From Rhodanobacteraceae bacterium (lineage in GTDB: Bacteria > Pseudomonadota > Gammaproteobacteria > Xanthomonadales > SZUA-5), in the NCBI GenBank assembly GCA_016713135.1, contig JADJPR010000007.1:1-64000 (forward strand): 64,000 bases of DNA. The letters run 5' to 3'. The notes beneath the pieces are model-generated. The model did no database searches, was not told the origin of the DNA, and saw nothing but the letters and a program-made list of their open reading frames with translations. Shown here piece after piece: positions 30,901-41,413 of the stretch (positions are counted from its first letter, which is position 1; each line of letters starts with the position of its first letter). Both the position numbers and the translations under genes were made by a program.

Positions 30901-32310
30901 ATGTCGATCGAGAAAGTCAAGAAACTCATCAAGGACAACGGCGTCAAGTTCGTCGACCTGCGCTTCGCCGACATGTCCGGCCGCGAGCAGCACCTGTCGA
31001 TTCCGGCGAGCACGCTGGACGATGCGGACTTCGAGGACGGCCGCATGTTCGACGGCTCGTCGATTGCCGGCTGGAAGGGCATCAACGAATCCGACATGGT
31101 GCTGCTGCCGGATGCGTCCACCGCGTTCCTCGATCCGTTCACCGAAGAAGCCACCGCTGTGATCCGCTGCGACGTGCTCGAACCGTCGACGATGCAGCCC
31201 TACGGCCGCTGCCCGCGCGGCATCGCCAAGCGCGCCGAAGAATACCTCAAGACCACCGGCATCGGCGACACCGCCTTCTTCGGCCCGGAGCCGGAGTTCT
31301 TCATCTTCGACAGCATCCGCGCCGACGTGCAGATGAAGGGCTCGTTCTTCGAGATCGACTCCGAAGAGGCCGCGTGGAACTCGGGCAAGAAGTACGAGCA
31401 TGGCAACACCGGCCATCGTCCGGGCGTCAAGGGCGGCTACTTCCCCACCTCGCCGGTGGATTCGCTGAATGACCTGCGCGCGGCGATGTGCCTGACGCTC
31501 GAAGCGCTCGGGATTCCGGTCGAAGTGCATCACCATGAGGTCGCGAACGCCGGCCAGTGCGAGATCGGCACCCGTTTCAACACCCTGGTGAAGAAGGGCG
31601 ACGAACTGCTGACGCTGAAGTACGTCATCAAGAACATGGCGCACCAGCACGGCAAGACCGCCACCTTCATGCCCAAGCCGCTGGTCGGCGACAACGGCAG
31701 CGGCATGCATGTGCACCAGTCGCTCGCCAAAGGCGGCAAGAACCTGTTCAGCGGCAACGAGTACGGCGGCCTGTCGAAGCTGGCGCTGCACTACATCGCC
31801 GGCATCTTCAAGCACGCCCGCGCGATCAACGCCTTCAGCAACTCCACCACCAACAGCTATCGCCGCCTGGTGCCGGGCTTCGAGGCGCCGGTGCTGCTGG
31901 CCTACTCGGCGCGCAACCGTTCGGCCTCCTGCCGCATTCCGTGGGTGTCCAACCCGAAGGCACGTCGCATCGAAGTGCGCTTCCCGGATCCGGTCAACTC
32001 CGGCTACCTGACCTTCACCGCACTGATGATGGCGGGCCTCGACGGCATCAAGAACAAGCTCGACCCGGGCGCGCCGTCCGACAAGGACCTGTACGATTTG
32101 CCGCCGGAGGAGGAGAAGCTGATCCCGACCGTGTGCCACTCGCTGGACATGGCGCTGGAAGCGCTCGACAAGGACCGCGAGTTCCTCAAGGCCGGCGGCG
32201 TGATGAGCGACGACTTCATCGATGGCTACATCGAGCTCAAGATGAAGGAAGTCACCGCGATCCGGATGCACACGCACCCGATCGAGTTCCTGCAGTACTA
32301 CTCGATCTGA
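30901..32310 (+). CDS. glnA: Glutamine synthetase type I
   Basis: The 469-residue GSI-beta enzyme makes glutamine from glutamate, ammonia and ATP as a dodecamer. Metal-binding and catalytic motifs are visible: FFGPEPEFFIFD, HHHEVANAGQCEIG and KPLVGDNGSGMHVHQS, plus NRSASCRIP in the glutamate/ATP site. The regulatory adenylylation loop KDLYDLPPEE places the modified tyrosine at Y398, the target of GlnE (18.2-20.9 kb). GGAGACCTCC lies before the ATG. Transcription is predicted from the sigma-54 promoter at 30843 with NtrC sites upstream, and the controlling pair glnL-glnG follows. Confidence 0.98.
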   Translation: MSIEKVKKLIKDNGVKFVDLRFADMSGREQHLSIPASTLDDADFEDGRMFDGSSIAGWKGINESDMVLLPDASTAFLDPFTEEATAVIRCDVLEPSTMQPYGRCPRGIAKRAEEYLKTTGIGDTAFFGPEPEFFIFDSIRADVQMKGSFFEIDSEEAAWNSGKKYEHGNTGHRPGVKGGYFPTSPVDSLNDLRAAMCLTLEALGIPVEVHHHEVANAGQCEIGTRFNTLVKKGDELLTLKYVIKNMAHQHGKTATFMPKPLVGDNGSGMHVHQSLAKGGKNLFSGNEYGGLSKLALHYIAGIFKHARAINAFSNSTTNSYRRLVPGFEAPVLLAYSARNRSASCRIPWVSNPKARRIEVRFPDPVNSGYLTFTALMMAGLDGIKNKLDPGAPSDKDLYDLPPEEEKLIPTVCHSLDMALEALDKDREFLKAGGVMSDDFIDGYIELKMKEVTAIRMHTHPIEFLQYYSI

Positions 32311-32320
32311 GGCGCGGACC

Positions 32321-33427
32321 ATGCGGCCCCTGCGCGCAGCGCCGATGTTCGACAACGACGCCGGCCTGCGCGCAGCGAGTACCGGCGGCGCGGCGGCTCC
32401 CCCGCCCGCGCTGCTGGACCAGTTGACCACACCGCTGGCGATCGTCGATCGCCAGCGGCGCGTGGCCTGGGCGAATGCGGTGCTGACCGAGACCTGGTGC
32501 GAGCGCCGGATCATCGGCACGCCGGTCGCCGACCTTGCCATCGGCGATGATGCCCTGCCGGGCCTGGTGGGGCGCGTGTTCGAGCAGCGCACGCGCATCG
32601 TCGCGCGGCGCCTGCTGCTGGAACTCAAGCGCGAGGCGCCGCGGCGCTTCGACGTGGCGCTGTCGCCGCTCCCATGGAATGGCGAGCCGGCGGTGCTGAT
32701 CGAGATGCACGCGCTCAGCGAGCACGACCAGGATCTGGGCGAAGGCGTGGTCCAGGCGCCCGAGCCCGCCGCGCAGCAGATGGCTCGCGCGCTGGCCCAC
32801 GAGATCAAGAATCCGCTGGCCGGATTGCACGGCGCCGCGCAACTGCTGGAGCGCGAGCTGCCGAAGAAGTCGCTGAAGGAATACACCCAGGTGATCCGCG
32901 CCGAGGCCGATCGCATCCGCCGGCTGGTCGATCGCCTGCTGCAGAAGCCGGACGTCGCGCACGCCGGCCAGAGTTTCAACGTTCACGAGGTGCTCGAGCG
33001 CGTGCGCACGCTGATCGGTGCCGAGGCCGCCGGGCGCAGCGAAGTGATCCGCGACTACGATCCCAGCCTGCCCGACATCGACGGCCATCCCGACCGCCTG
33101 ACCCAGGCGCTGCTGAATCTTGCCCGCAACGCGCTGCAGTCGGGCGCCAAGACCATCCGCCTGCGCACCCGCGCCGAACGCCGGGCGCGCATCGGCGACC
33201 GCACCTGCCGCCTGGCCCTGCGCATCGATGTCTGCGACGACGGCCCCGGGGTGCCGGAGAACCTGCGCGAAAGCCTGTTCCTGCCCTTCGTCACCGGGCG
33301 CGACGAAGGCACCGGCCTCGGCCTGCCGGTCGCACTCGCCATCGCGCGCGAGCATGGCGGCACCCTGGCCTACGTCTCGCGCCCCGGTGCGACCACTTTC
33401 AGCTTGCTGATTCCGGTGCAGGCATGA
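32321..33427 (+). CDS. glnL: Nitrogen regulation sensor kinase NtrB
   Basis: The 368-residue cytoplasmic kinase phosphorylates NtrC under nitrogen limitation and is held off by PII. A PAS domain (about 30-140) is followed by the HisKA region with H160 in ARALAHEIKNPLAGLHGAAQLL, the characteristic NtrB sequence. The ATP domain has NLARNALQSGA, DDGPGVPENL and GTGLGLPVALAI. It starts 10 bp after glnA; ATG 32345 (MFDNDAGL) is an alternative nearer the PAS domain. glnG follows after a gap occupied by a tandem-arm repeat. Confidence 0.94.
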   Translation: MRPLRAAPMFDNDAGLRAASTGGAAAPPPALLDQLTTPLAIVDRQRRVAWANAVLTETWCERRIIGTPVADLAIGDDALPGLVGRVFEQRTRIVARRLLLELKREAPRRFDVALSPLPWNGEPAVLIEMHALSEHDQDLGEGVVQAPEPAAQQMARALAHEIKNPLAGLHGAAQLLERELPKKSLKEYTQVIRAEADRIRRLVDRLLQKPDVAHAGQSFNVHEVLERVRTLIGAEAAGRSEVIRDYDPSLPDIDGHPDRLTQALLNLARNALQSGAKTIRLRTRAERRARIGDRTCRLALRIDVCDDGPGVPENLRESLFLPFVTGRDEGTGLGLPVALAIAREHGGTLAYVSRPGATTFSLLIPVQA

Positions 33428-33465
33428 GGGCGTCGTGTCTGGAGAGACTCACCTCCCTGAAGTCC

Positions 33466-33581
33466 CGGTTGTGGGTTGTGGGTTCTGGGTTGTGGGCCGC
33501 CACACCCGGTGCCACCGCGGCTGGGTCGCGGTCTTGCCCGCTTTGCCGCCCACAACCCACAACCCACAACCCACAACCCGG
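33466..33581. repeat. Inverted tandem-arm element, GGGTTGT/CCCACAA class, inside the glnL-glnG operon
   Basis: The left arm 33467-33499 (GGTTGTGGGTTGTGGGTTCT to GGGCCGCC) faces the right arm 33546-33580 (GCCGCCCACAA plus three further CCCACAA units). The border CCCGCTTTGCC precedes the right arm. It separates two genes that are normally adjacent. Confidence 0.88.
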
Positions 33582-33590
33582 GAATCAGGC

Positions 33591-34991
<1,401 letters not shown>

Positions 34992-34998
34992 AGCGTTC

Positions 34999-35102
34999 CG
35001 GGTTCTGGGTTCTGGGTTGTGGGCACCCTTCGCACCCGACTCAGCTCGCGGGGGAGCGCTGGCTTTGCTGCCCACAACCCACAACTCACAACCCACAACC
35101 GG
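34999..35102. repeat. Inverted tandem-arm element, GGGTTCT/CCCACAA class (glnG/slyD)
   Basis: The left arm 35000-35025 is GGGTTCTGGGTTCTGGGTTG. The right arm 35069-35102 has CCCACAA, CCCACAA, CTCACAA, CCCACAA. CAGCTCGCG lies near the left border and GGCTTTGCTG at the right. It fills half of the glnG-slyD gap; the remainder (35103-35201) shows no recognisable site. Confidence 0.87.
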
Positions 35103-35201
35103 CGCCGACCGGGTGTGGGGACAGCTGTTCCGTTCCCCTACCGTGGTCCCGGCGATCCCGCTAGCCTACGCCCCCCCTTACCGCACCCCCAGGCCCGCCC
35201 C

Positions 35202-35687
35202 ATGAGCGACGCTCCGCAGCAAGTCATCCGTTTCCACTACAGCGTCGCCGAAGTCGGCCAGCCGCCGATGGAGTCCTCGCGCGAGGGCGGGCAGCCGATC
35301 GCGGCACTGATCGGGGCGGGCAACATCATCCCGGGTCTTGAGCAGGCGCTGATCGGCAAGAACGTCGGCGACCGCTTCGAGGTCACTGTGCCGGCGGCCG
35401 AGGCCTACGGCGAGCGCAACGAGGCGCTGACCCAGCGCGTGCCGAAGAAGTACTTCCCGACCAATGTCGCGCTGCGCCCTGGCCTGACGGTCATGCTGCA
35501 GACCCAGCACGGCCCGCGCCCGGTGACCGTGCTGAAGATCGGGATGAGCGTCATCGACGTGGACCTCAATCACCCGATGGCCGGCAAGGACCTGTCCTTC
35601 GATATCGAGATCGTCGAGATCCGCGACGCCACCGAGGAAGAGCTGGCGCACGGACATGTGCATGGCGACGGCGGGCATCACCACTGA
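35202..35687 (+). CDS. slyD: FKBP-type peptidyl-prolyl isomerase SlyD
   Basis: The 161-residue cytoplasmic folding helper has an FKBP domain interrupted by an inserted chaperone flap (about 68-125). Family motifs include IAALIGAGNIIPGLEQALIG and VPAAEAYGERN, followed by DVDLNHPMAGKDLSFDIEI. The C-terminus is short and histidine-rich (HGHVHGDGGHHH), giving the nickel-binding tail typical of SlyD though shorter than in E. coli. The ATG at 35202 gives the normal MSDAPQQVIRFHY start. Confidence 0.94.
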   Translation: MSDAPQQVIRFHYSVAEVGQPPMESSREGGQPIAALIGAGNIIPGLEQALIGKNVGDRFEVTVPAAEAYGERNEALTQRVPKKYFPTNVALRPGLTVMLQTQHGPRPVTVLKIGMSVIDVDLNHPMAGKDLSFDIEIVEIRDATEEELAHGHVHGDGGHHH

Positions 35688-35712
35688 GCGGGTGGGCCGC
35701 TGATCGCGCAAG

Positions 35713-35869
35713 CGGGGCTGGGGACGCAGAAGCGGGGCTGGAGACTGGGGGCTGGGGCGCGTGCGCGCGTCTCCCCGGGTCAGACAATTCCCTTCGCGGG
35801 CGCACAGCCGGGTTGCCCTGCAACTTGGGCAGCGCGCCCCAGCCCCCAGTCCCCAGCCCCGCCTTTCCC
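35713..35869. repeat. Inverted tandem-arm element, GGGGCTG class (slyD/TonB receptor)
   Basis: The left arm 35713-35759 has GGGGCTG, GGGACGC, GGGGCTG, GAGACTG, GGGGCTG units. The right arm 35833-35862 is CCCCAGCCCCCAGTCCCCAG-like. The interior also contains GCGGGCGCACAGCCG. The remaining approximately 70 bp before the receptor hold a CATAAT-like -10 box at about 35901-35906. Confidence 0.82.
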
Positions 35870-35941
35870 ACCTTCCTCTCCGGGCAACGAAAAGTTAACG
35901 CATAATTCGCACTTTCTTTCCGTTCACGAGGAGTGACGATC

Positions 35942-38326
35942 ATGCAGCGTTCGCGTCTGTGGCTGGCCCTGGCGGCCGCTTCGATGAGTCTTTCGGTGGC
36001 CGCGCCGGCGGTGCTTGCGCAGGATGAGGCTGAGCCCGCGGCCGATGAAGCCAAGGTGCTCGATCAGATGACGGTGCTCGGTTCGCGCCGCATCGGCCGC
36101 TCCGACATCGAATCGCCGGTGCCGGTCGATGTGATCACGATGCAGGAGATTGCCGAGCGCGGGGCCCAGTTCGATCTGGCGCAGTCGCTCCAGTTCACCG
36201 TGCCGTCCTTCTTCTCCACCCGCCAGACCGGCGCCGATGGCGCGGATCTGGTCGACGGCGCCGCGTTGCGTAACCTGGGCTCGGACCAGACCCTGGTGCT
36301 GGTCAATGGCAAGCGCCGCCACACCACCTCGCTGGTCAACCTGTTCGGCGCGCGCAATCGCGGCAACACCGGCACCGACCTCAACACCATCCCGACGCTG
36401 GCGATCGACCGCGTGGAGGTGCTGCGCGACGGCGCCGCCGCGCAATACGGTTCGGACGCCATCGCCGGCGTCATGAACATCATGATGAAGAAGGACAGGG
36501 GTTGCGAGGCAATCGCCGGCTACGGCGAGTATTCCAAGGGCGATGGCGAGAACCAGTTGTACTCCGGCTACTGCGGCGTCGAGGTCGGCGACGGTGGCAT
36601 CTTCTCGGTGACCGGCGAGTTCCTCGACCGCAACCGCTCGGACCGCTCGGAGCCTCGCGGCAACCCGCGCACCATCGGCGACAGCGCGGTGGAGCAGGGC
36701 ACGCTGAACATCAACAGCGAAATTCCGTTGACCGACACGGCCGACCTGTACTTCACCGCCGGTATCCAGAACCGCCGTGCCTCCTCCGGCGCCTTCGCGC
36801 GCGACGGCGTGGACGATGTGCCTTCGCGCAATTCGCTGGCGATGTATCCGGATGGCTTCGTGCCTTTCATCAATGGGGATCTCGAAGACCGTTTCGCCAC
36901 CCTCGGTGCGCGCGGCCTGGTGGCCGACTGGAACGCGGATTTCTCTGCCACCTACGGCTACAACGAACTGTTCTACGACATCACCAACACGCTGAACGCC
37001 TCGATCGCCAACTTCGAGCTGCTGAACCAGCGCCCGGCGGTCAGCAACACCGCTTTCGACGCCGGCGGCTTCTCCTTCCGCCAGTTCACCACCAACCTGG
37101 ATTTCTCGCGCTACTTCGACGACCTCTGGGGCGGCACCAACGTCGCCTTCGGCGGCGAGTACCGCGACGAGAACTACCAGATCTTCGCCGGTGAGCCGGG
37201 CTCCTACATCGACGCCGACGGCCCCGGCGGCGGCAACGCCGGCAGCCAGGGCTTCCCGGGCTTCCAGCCGGGCGACGAGACCGACGCCAACCGCGACAAC
37301 TACGCTGCCTATGTGGACGTCGAAGTGACCCCGACCGAGCAGCTCATTGCCGATTTCGCCGTGCGCTTCGAGGACTACAGCGACTTCGGCTCGACCGTAG
37401 ACGGCAAGATCGCGCTGGCCTACAAGGCCACCGAGGACTTCACCGTGCGCGGCTCGGTGTCCTCGGGCTTCCGCGCGCCCTCGCTGCAGCAGCGTTTCTT
37501 CTCGTCCACCTTCACCGACTTCATCAGCGGCGAGCCGGTGGACGTGCTGCTGGCGCCGAATGGCGGCGAGATCGCGCGGGCGGCGGGTATCCCGGACCTC
37601 ACCGAGGAAGAGTCGATGAGCGGCACGCTGGGCTTCACCTGGCGCGCCAGCGACTCGCTGTCGTTCACCCTCGATGCCTACCAGATCGACATCGACGACC
37701 GCATCGTGCTGTCCGGCCGCTTCAACACGGATGACCCGAACATCGGCGACATCCTGGCCGACCTCGGCGTGGGTGAGGCGCAGTTCTTCGTCAACTCGAT
37801 CGACACCCGCACGCGCGGCATCGACCTGACCGCCGCCTACGACTCGACCCTGTGGGACGGCGAGCTGACCACCTACCTCGGCTTCAACTATGGCGAGACG
37901 GATGTCACCTCGATCCACGCACCGCCGGCGCTGGTCGGTCGCGAGGACGTGCTGCTCAGCGAGCGCGAGCGGCTGTTCATCGAGAACGGCGCGCCCGAGA
38001 GCAAAGGCGTGCTCGGCTTCGACTGGACCCGCGAGCAGTGGAATGCCAACGTCAAGCTGATCTGGTTCGGCGAACAGACCCTCGGCACCTTCAGCGGCCC
38101 GCCGGTGCCGAACCAGCAGTACAACGCGAAGGCCTCGGCCGACGTCAGCCTGACCTACAGCTACTCGGAAGCAACCAAGTTCACCCTGGGCGCGGCGAAT
38201 GTCTTCGACACCAAGCCGACCCGCCAGAACCCGGACGAGACCGACAACGGCCACGTCTACGAGTCCGTGCAGTTCGGCCTCAACGGCGCCTCCTGGTTCT
38301 TCCGCGTGCACAGCCGGTTCTTCTGA
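35942..38326 (+). CDS. TonB-dependent outer-membrane receptor
   Basis: The 794-residue product has a clear signal peptide (MQRSRLWLALAAASMSLSVA, cleaved near VLAQ). The TonB box region may lie at DQMTVLGSR. The plug ends VLRDGAAAQYGSDAIAGVMNI, and a large barrel ends in FRVHSRFF with the C-terminal phenylalanine needed for outer-membrane insertion. Extracellular loops are rich in D, G and N. GAGGAG about 9 bp before ATG 35942 fixes the start; a GTG at 35933 overlaps that Shine-Dalgarno. The substrate is unknown; the plug resembles receptors of the large xanthomonad expansion. A perfect hairpin terminator follows. Confidence 0.93.
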   Translation: MQRSRLWLALAAASMSLSVAAPAVLAQDEAEPAADEAKVLDQMTVLGSRRIGRSDIESPVPVDVITMQEIAERGAQFDLAQSLQFTVPSFFSTRQTGADGADLVDGAALRNLGSDQTLVLVNGKRRHTTSLVNLFGARNRGNTGTDLNTIPTLAIDRVEVLRDGAAAQYGSDAIAGVMNIMMKKDRGCEAIAGYGEYSKGDGENQLYSGYCGVEVGDGGIFSVTGEFLDRNRSDRSEPRGNPRTIGDSAVEQGTLNINSEIPLTDTADLYFTAGIQNRRASSGAFARDGVDDVPSRNSLAMYPDGFVPFINGDLEDRFATLGARGLVADWNADFSATYGYNELFYDITNTLNASIANFELLNQRPAVSNTAFDAGGFSFRQFTTNLDFSRYFDDLWGGTNVAFGGEYRDENYQIFAGEPGSYIDADGPGGGNAGSQGFPGFQPGDETDANRDNYAAYVDVEVTPTEQLIADFAVRFEDYSDFGSTVDGKIALAYKATEDFTVRGSVSSGFRAPSLQQRFFSSTFTDFISGEPVDVLLAPNGGEIARAAGIPDLTEEESMSGTLGFTWRASDSLSFTLDAYQIDIDDRIVLSGRFNTDDPNIGDILADLGVGEAQFFVNSIDTRTRGIDLTAAYDSTLWDGELTTYLGFNYGETDVTSIHAPPALVGREDVLLSERERLFIENGAPESKGVLGFDWTREQWNANVKLIWFGEQTLGTFSGPPVPNQQYNAKASADVSLTYSYSEATKFTLGAANVFDTKPTRQNPDETDNGHVYESVQFGLNGASWFFRVHSRFF

Positions 38327-38350
38327 GCCGCGCAGCTTCGGTTCGACCCA

Positions 38351-38379
38351 CGAAACCCCGGCCTGGTGCCGGGGTTTCG
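38351..38379 (+). terminator. Hairpin terminator after the TonB receptor
   Basis: A perfect 12-bp stem, CGAAACCCCGGC (38351-38362) with GCCGGGGTTTCG (38368-38379), closes a CTGGT loop 25 bp after the stop. The following U-tract is weak. Confidence 0.75.
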
Positions 38380-38451
38380 CGTTCAGGGGAGCGTCGGATT
38401 GACTGCACTCGCACTGGATGACTGTCGACGAGACCCAACCCTGACTTTCTG

Positions 38452-38590
38452 TCCGCAAAGGACGCAAAGGACGCAAAGGACGCAAAGAACAGCGAAGCGC
38501 AGGCATGGACGGCGCCGCGCGAGCTGGGGTCCCGTTCCAGATATTTCATCCCCGGCTCTTCTTTGCGTCCTTTGCGTCCTTTGCGGACCA
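38452..38590. repeat. Inverted tandem-arm element, GGACGCAAA class (TonB receptor/Do protease)
   Basis: The left arm 38452-38490 begins with a variant first unit, GTCCGCAAAGGAC, followed by further GGACGCAAA units. The right arm 38559-38590 ends with the matching variant, GTCCTTTGCGGAC. The border CCCCGGCTCTTC precedes the right arm. The rest of the 336-bp gap is the terminator and unremarkable sequence. Confidence 0.88.
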
Positions 38591-38662
38591 AAGACCGGAT
38601 CCGCAACTTTCCCCGCAACCCACGGTCCAAGCGGCATCGCCTCCATCGCTGGAAAAGCAGCC

Positions 38663-40018
38663 ATGAACCTGATCCGTGCCTGCCTGACTGCCTGTGCCTT
38701 CGCCATCGCGGCGCCGGCCTTCGCCACCCTGCCGGCCGAGGTCGACGGCCAGCCCTTGCCGACACTCGCGCCGATGCTCGAGCGGACCACGCTGGCGGTG
38801 GTGAACGTGTCGAGCAAGACCCGCATCCAGGTGCGCAATCCCTTCTTCGACGACCCTTTCTTCCGCCGCTTCTTCGACATGCCGGATGTGCCGCAGGAAC
38901 GGGTGCAGCAGTCGCTGGGCTCGGGCGTGATCGTGGATGCGGCGCGCGGCCTGGTGCTGACCAACAACCATGTGATCGAGCGCGCCGACGAGGTGACGGT
39001 CACGCTGCACGACGGGCGCACGCTGAATGCCGAGGTGATCGGGCGCGATCCGGACACCGATGTCGCGGTGGTACGCATCCCGGCCGAAAACCTCACGGCG
39101 TTGGCACTGGCCGACTCCGACCGCCTGCGCGTGGGGGATTTCGTGGTCGCCATCGGCAATCCTTTCGGCCTGGGCCAGGCGGTGACCAGTGGCATCGTCA
39201 GCGCGCTCGGTCGCAGCGGCCTGCGCGGCCTGGGCTACCAGAACTTCATCCAGACCGACGCCTCGATCAACCCCGGCAACTCCGGTGGCGCGCTGGTCAA
39301 CCTGCGCGGCGAGCTGGTCGGCATCAACACCGCGATCTTCAGCCCGTCGGGAGGCAATGTCGGCATCGGTTTCGCGATCCCGTCGAACCTGGCGCGTAAC
39401 GTGATGAACCAGTTGATGGCTTTCGGCGAGGTCAAGCGTGGCTCGCTCGGGGTGCAGGCGCAGGACCTGGACGCCCGGCTGGCGCGGGCGCTCGGCCTGG
39501 ATGAAGGCCGTGGCGCGGTGGTGACCCAGGTGGTGCCCGATTCGCCGGCCGACAAGGCAAAGCTGCAAGCTGGCGACGTGATCACCAAGATCGACGGCAA
39601 GCCGGTGGCGAGCGCGGATGAGCTGGCCAACATCGAGGGCCTGCTGCCGATCGGCAAGGCGCTGACCGTGGAATTCCTGCGCGAGAACGGCCTGCGTTCG
39701 ACGGAACTGACGCTGATTGCCTCCAGCGCGCAGCAACTGGCCGGGGAGAAACTCGACCCGCGCCTCGCCGGCGCCCGTTTCGGCGAACTCAGCCAGCGCG
39801 AAAAGCAGGCCGGGATCAGCGGCATCAAGGTGCTGTCGGTGACCGATGGCAGCGTCGCCGCGCGCAACGGTCTGGCTGCGGGCGACATCATCTTCGGCGT
39901 CAACCGTTATGAGGTCGAGAACCTGGCCGCGCTGACCAAACTGCTCGGCCGGCAGCCGCGCCAGATCCTGTTCTCGCTGTACCGCGGGCGCCGAGCGTAC
40001 TACCTGCCGATCGAGTAG
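38663..40018 (+). CDS. Periplasmic Do-family serine endoprotease (DegQ-like)
   Basis: The 451-residue product has a signal peptide (MNLIRACLTACAFAIAAPAFA), a trypsin-like domain with H103 in NNHVIE, D133 in DTDVAVV and S207 in GNSGGA, and two PDZ domains at about 255-350 and 365-450. It degrades or refolds damaged envelope proteins. The short LA loop before the catalytic domain and total length fit DegQ better than DegP, but the two cannot be separated safely. The ATG at 38663 is the start that gives a signal peptide; the frame runs open upstream. Confidence 0.93.
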   Translation: MNLIRACLTACAFAIAAPAFATLPAEVDGQPLPTLAPMLERTTLAVVNVSSKTRIQVRNPFFDDPFFRRFFDMPDVPQERVQQSLGSGVIVDAARGLVLTNNHVIERADEVTVTLHDGRTLNAEVIGRDPDTDVAVVRIPAENLTALALADSDRLRVGDFVVAIGNPFGLGQAVTSGIVSALGRSGLRGLGYQNFIQTDASINPGNSGGALVNLRGELVGINTAIFSPSGGNVGIGFAIPSNLARNVMNQLMAFGEVKRGSLGVQAQDLDARLARALGLDEGRGAVVTQVVPDSPADKAKLQAGDVITKIDGKPVASADELANIEGLLPIGKALTVEFLRENGLRSTELTLIASSAQQLAGEKLDPRLAGARFGELSQREKQAGISGIKVLSVTDGSVAARNGLAAGDIIFGVNRYEVENLAALTKLLGRQPRQILFSLYRGRRAYYLPIE

Positions 40019-40025
40019 CGGGTAG

Positions 40026-40323
40026 CGGGGCACGCGGCAAGGGGCACGGGGCACGGGGAGACCTCGCGCGCGCTGCTTGTCCGCGCTCCGCTCGCGATAT
40101 GCGTAGGCCGAGGTAGGCGCCGCGGGCGTGTTCCCCGGCACCGCTGCAGCAAGGCGCCGCAGAGCTGCTGCGCAGCACTACGGCCTACGCATCCCCGATT
40201 TCGCAGAACCGGCAGTTTGCAGACCCGCTCCGGCATGCGAGCCTTCCCGTGCCCCGTGCCCCGTGCCCCGTGCCCCGTGCCCCGTGCCCCGTGCCCCGTG
40301 CCCCGCCGTGCCCCGTGCCCCGC
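40026..40323. repeat. Inverted tandem-arm element, GGGGCAC/CCCCGTG class, between the protease and aroE
   Basis: The left arm 40026-40060 has about three to four GGGGCAC units and ends GGGGAGACCTCGCG. The right arm 40243-40323 has eight GTG triplets at exact 7-bp spacing (40249-40298), an interruption (CCGCC), and two more units, making it much longer than the left arm. CGGCATGCGAGCCTTCC is the border. A second inverted repeat (40099-40192) is nested inside. The aroE ribosome-binding site begins 1 bp later. Confidence 0.87.
40099..40192. repeat. Nested GTAGGCC inverted repeat
   Basis: ATGCGTAGGCCG (40099-40110) and CGGCCTACGCAT (40181-40192) are exact 12-bp reverse complements around an approximately 70-bp GC-rich interior. 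A related GTAGGCCGG palindrome lies at 41410-41459. Confidence 0.75.
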
Positions 40324-40334
40324 AAGGAATCGAT

Positions 40335-41156
40335 TTGGACCGCTACGCCGTCTTCGGCCACCCCATCGCCCACTCGAAGAGCCCGTGGATCCACGCCCAG
40401 TTCGCCGCGCAGTTCGGCTACGAGCAGACTTACGAGGCGATCGACGCGCCGCCCGAGCGCTTCGAGGAGACGCTGTGGGATTTTGGCGAGGCCGGTGGGC
40501 TCGGCGCCAACGTCACGCTGCCGCTGAAGGAGCAGGCGGCCACTCTGTGCGATGAGCTGAGCGAGGCGGCGCAGCGCGCGCGGGCGGTGAACACCCTGGT
40601 GCGGCTGCCGGACCAGCGCTGGCGCGGCGAGAACACCGACGGCGTGGGCCTGATGGCGGACCTGACACGGCTGCGCGTGCCGCTGGCTGGGCGCCGGATC
40701 GTGATCCTCGGCGCCGGCGGCGCCACCCGCGGCATCCTCGGCCCCTTGCTGGCGGCGTTGCCGCGCGAGATCGTGATCGTCAACCGCACGCCGGAGAAGG
40801 CGCTGGAACTGGCCTTCGAGTCTGGCGCGCTCGGCATCGTGCAGGCCTGGGCGCTGGACGAACTGGCCAGCCTGGGCGCGGCCGATGTGCTGATCCATGC
40901 GACCTCCGCCTTCCGCGGCGATGGCGGCCTGAAACTGCCCGGCTCGCTGGTCGATGCCGACACCATCGCCTATGACCTCGGCTATGGTGCCAGCGCGGCG
41001 CCATTCCTGTCTGCCATGCGCGCGGCCGGCGCCAGCGCCCACGATGGCCTCGGCATGCTGGTCGAGCAGGCCGCCGAGTCCTTCCGCCATTGGCGTGGCG
41101 TGCGCCCGCAGACTGGCCCGGTGCTGGCGGCGCTGCGCAAGCTGGTCGACGCCTGA
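40335..41156 (+). CDS. aroE: Shikimate dehydrogenase (NADP)
   Basis: The 273-residue enzyme reduces 3-dehydroshikimate in chorismate synthesis. The N-terminal domain has FGHPIAHSKSP (substrate binding) and NVTLPLKE with catalytic K65. D102 of ENTDGVG is the second catalytic residue. The NADP domain has the glycine loop GAGGATRG and the arginine clamp VNRTPEK. The start is TTG at 40335: AAGGA lies 6 bp upstream and translation from there gives (M)DRYAVFGHPIAHSKSP, the canonical N-terminus. The repeat arm directly upstream leaves room only for the ribosome-binding site. Confidence 0.95.
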   Translation: MDRYAVFGHPIAHSKSPWIHAQFAAQFGYEQTYEAIDAPPERFEETLWDFGEAGGLGANVTLPLKEQAATLCDELSEAAQRARAVNTLVRLPDQRWRGENTDGVGLMADLTRLRVPLAGRRIVILGAGGATRGILGPLLAALPREIVIVNRTPEKALELAFESGALGIVQAWALDELASLGAADVLIHATSAFRGDGGLKLPGSLVDADTIAYDLGYGASAAPFLSAMRAAGASAHDGLGMLVEQAAESFRHWRGVRPQTGPVLAALRKLVDA

Positions 41157-41413
41157 TGGACTGCCGTTCTGGCTGCGGCGCCTGCTGCATCGCGCCTTCG
41201 ATCAGCACTCCGATCCCGGGCATGCCGCAGGGCAAGCCGGCCGGCGTGCCCTGCGTGCAACTGGATGAGGCGATGCGCTGCCGCCTGTTCGGCAAGCCCG
41301 AGCGTCCCGCCGTGTGCCTGGCGCTGCGACCGGAGCCGCTGATGTGCGGTGCGGACCGCTTCGAAGCCCTTGCCTACCTCGGCGCGCTTGAGACCGCGAC
41401 GCAACCGGTGTAG
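41156..41413 (+). CDS. YkgJ-family cysteine cluster protein
   Basis: The 85-residue protein starts MDCRSGCGACC, a CxxxCxxCC cluster of the YkgJ/UPF0153 type, with further cysteines in GVPCVQL, MRCRLF, AVCLAL and LMCGAD. Such proteins are thought to bind Zn or an Fe-S cluster; function is unproven. The ATG overlaps the aroE stop by one base (TGATG), so it is co-translated with aroE. Confidence 0.85.
   Translation: MDCRSGCGACCIAPSISTPIPGMPQGKPAGVPCVQLDEAMRCRLFGKPERPAVCLALRPEPLMCGADRFEALAYLGALETATQPV

Noticed and set aside
40217..40555. Plus-strand frame with CPVPRAP peptide repeats
   Set aside because: It is the CCCCGTG array read as protein and continues out of frame through aroE.
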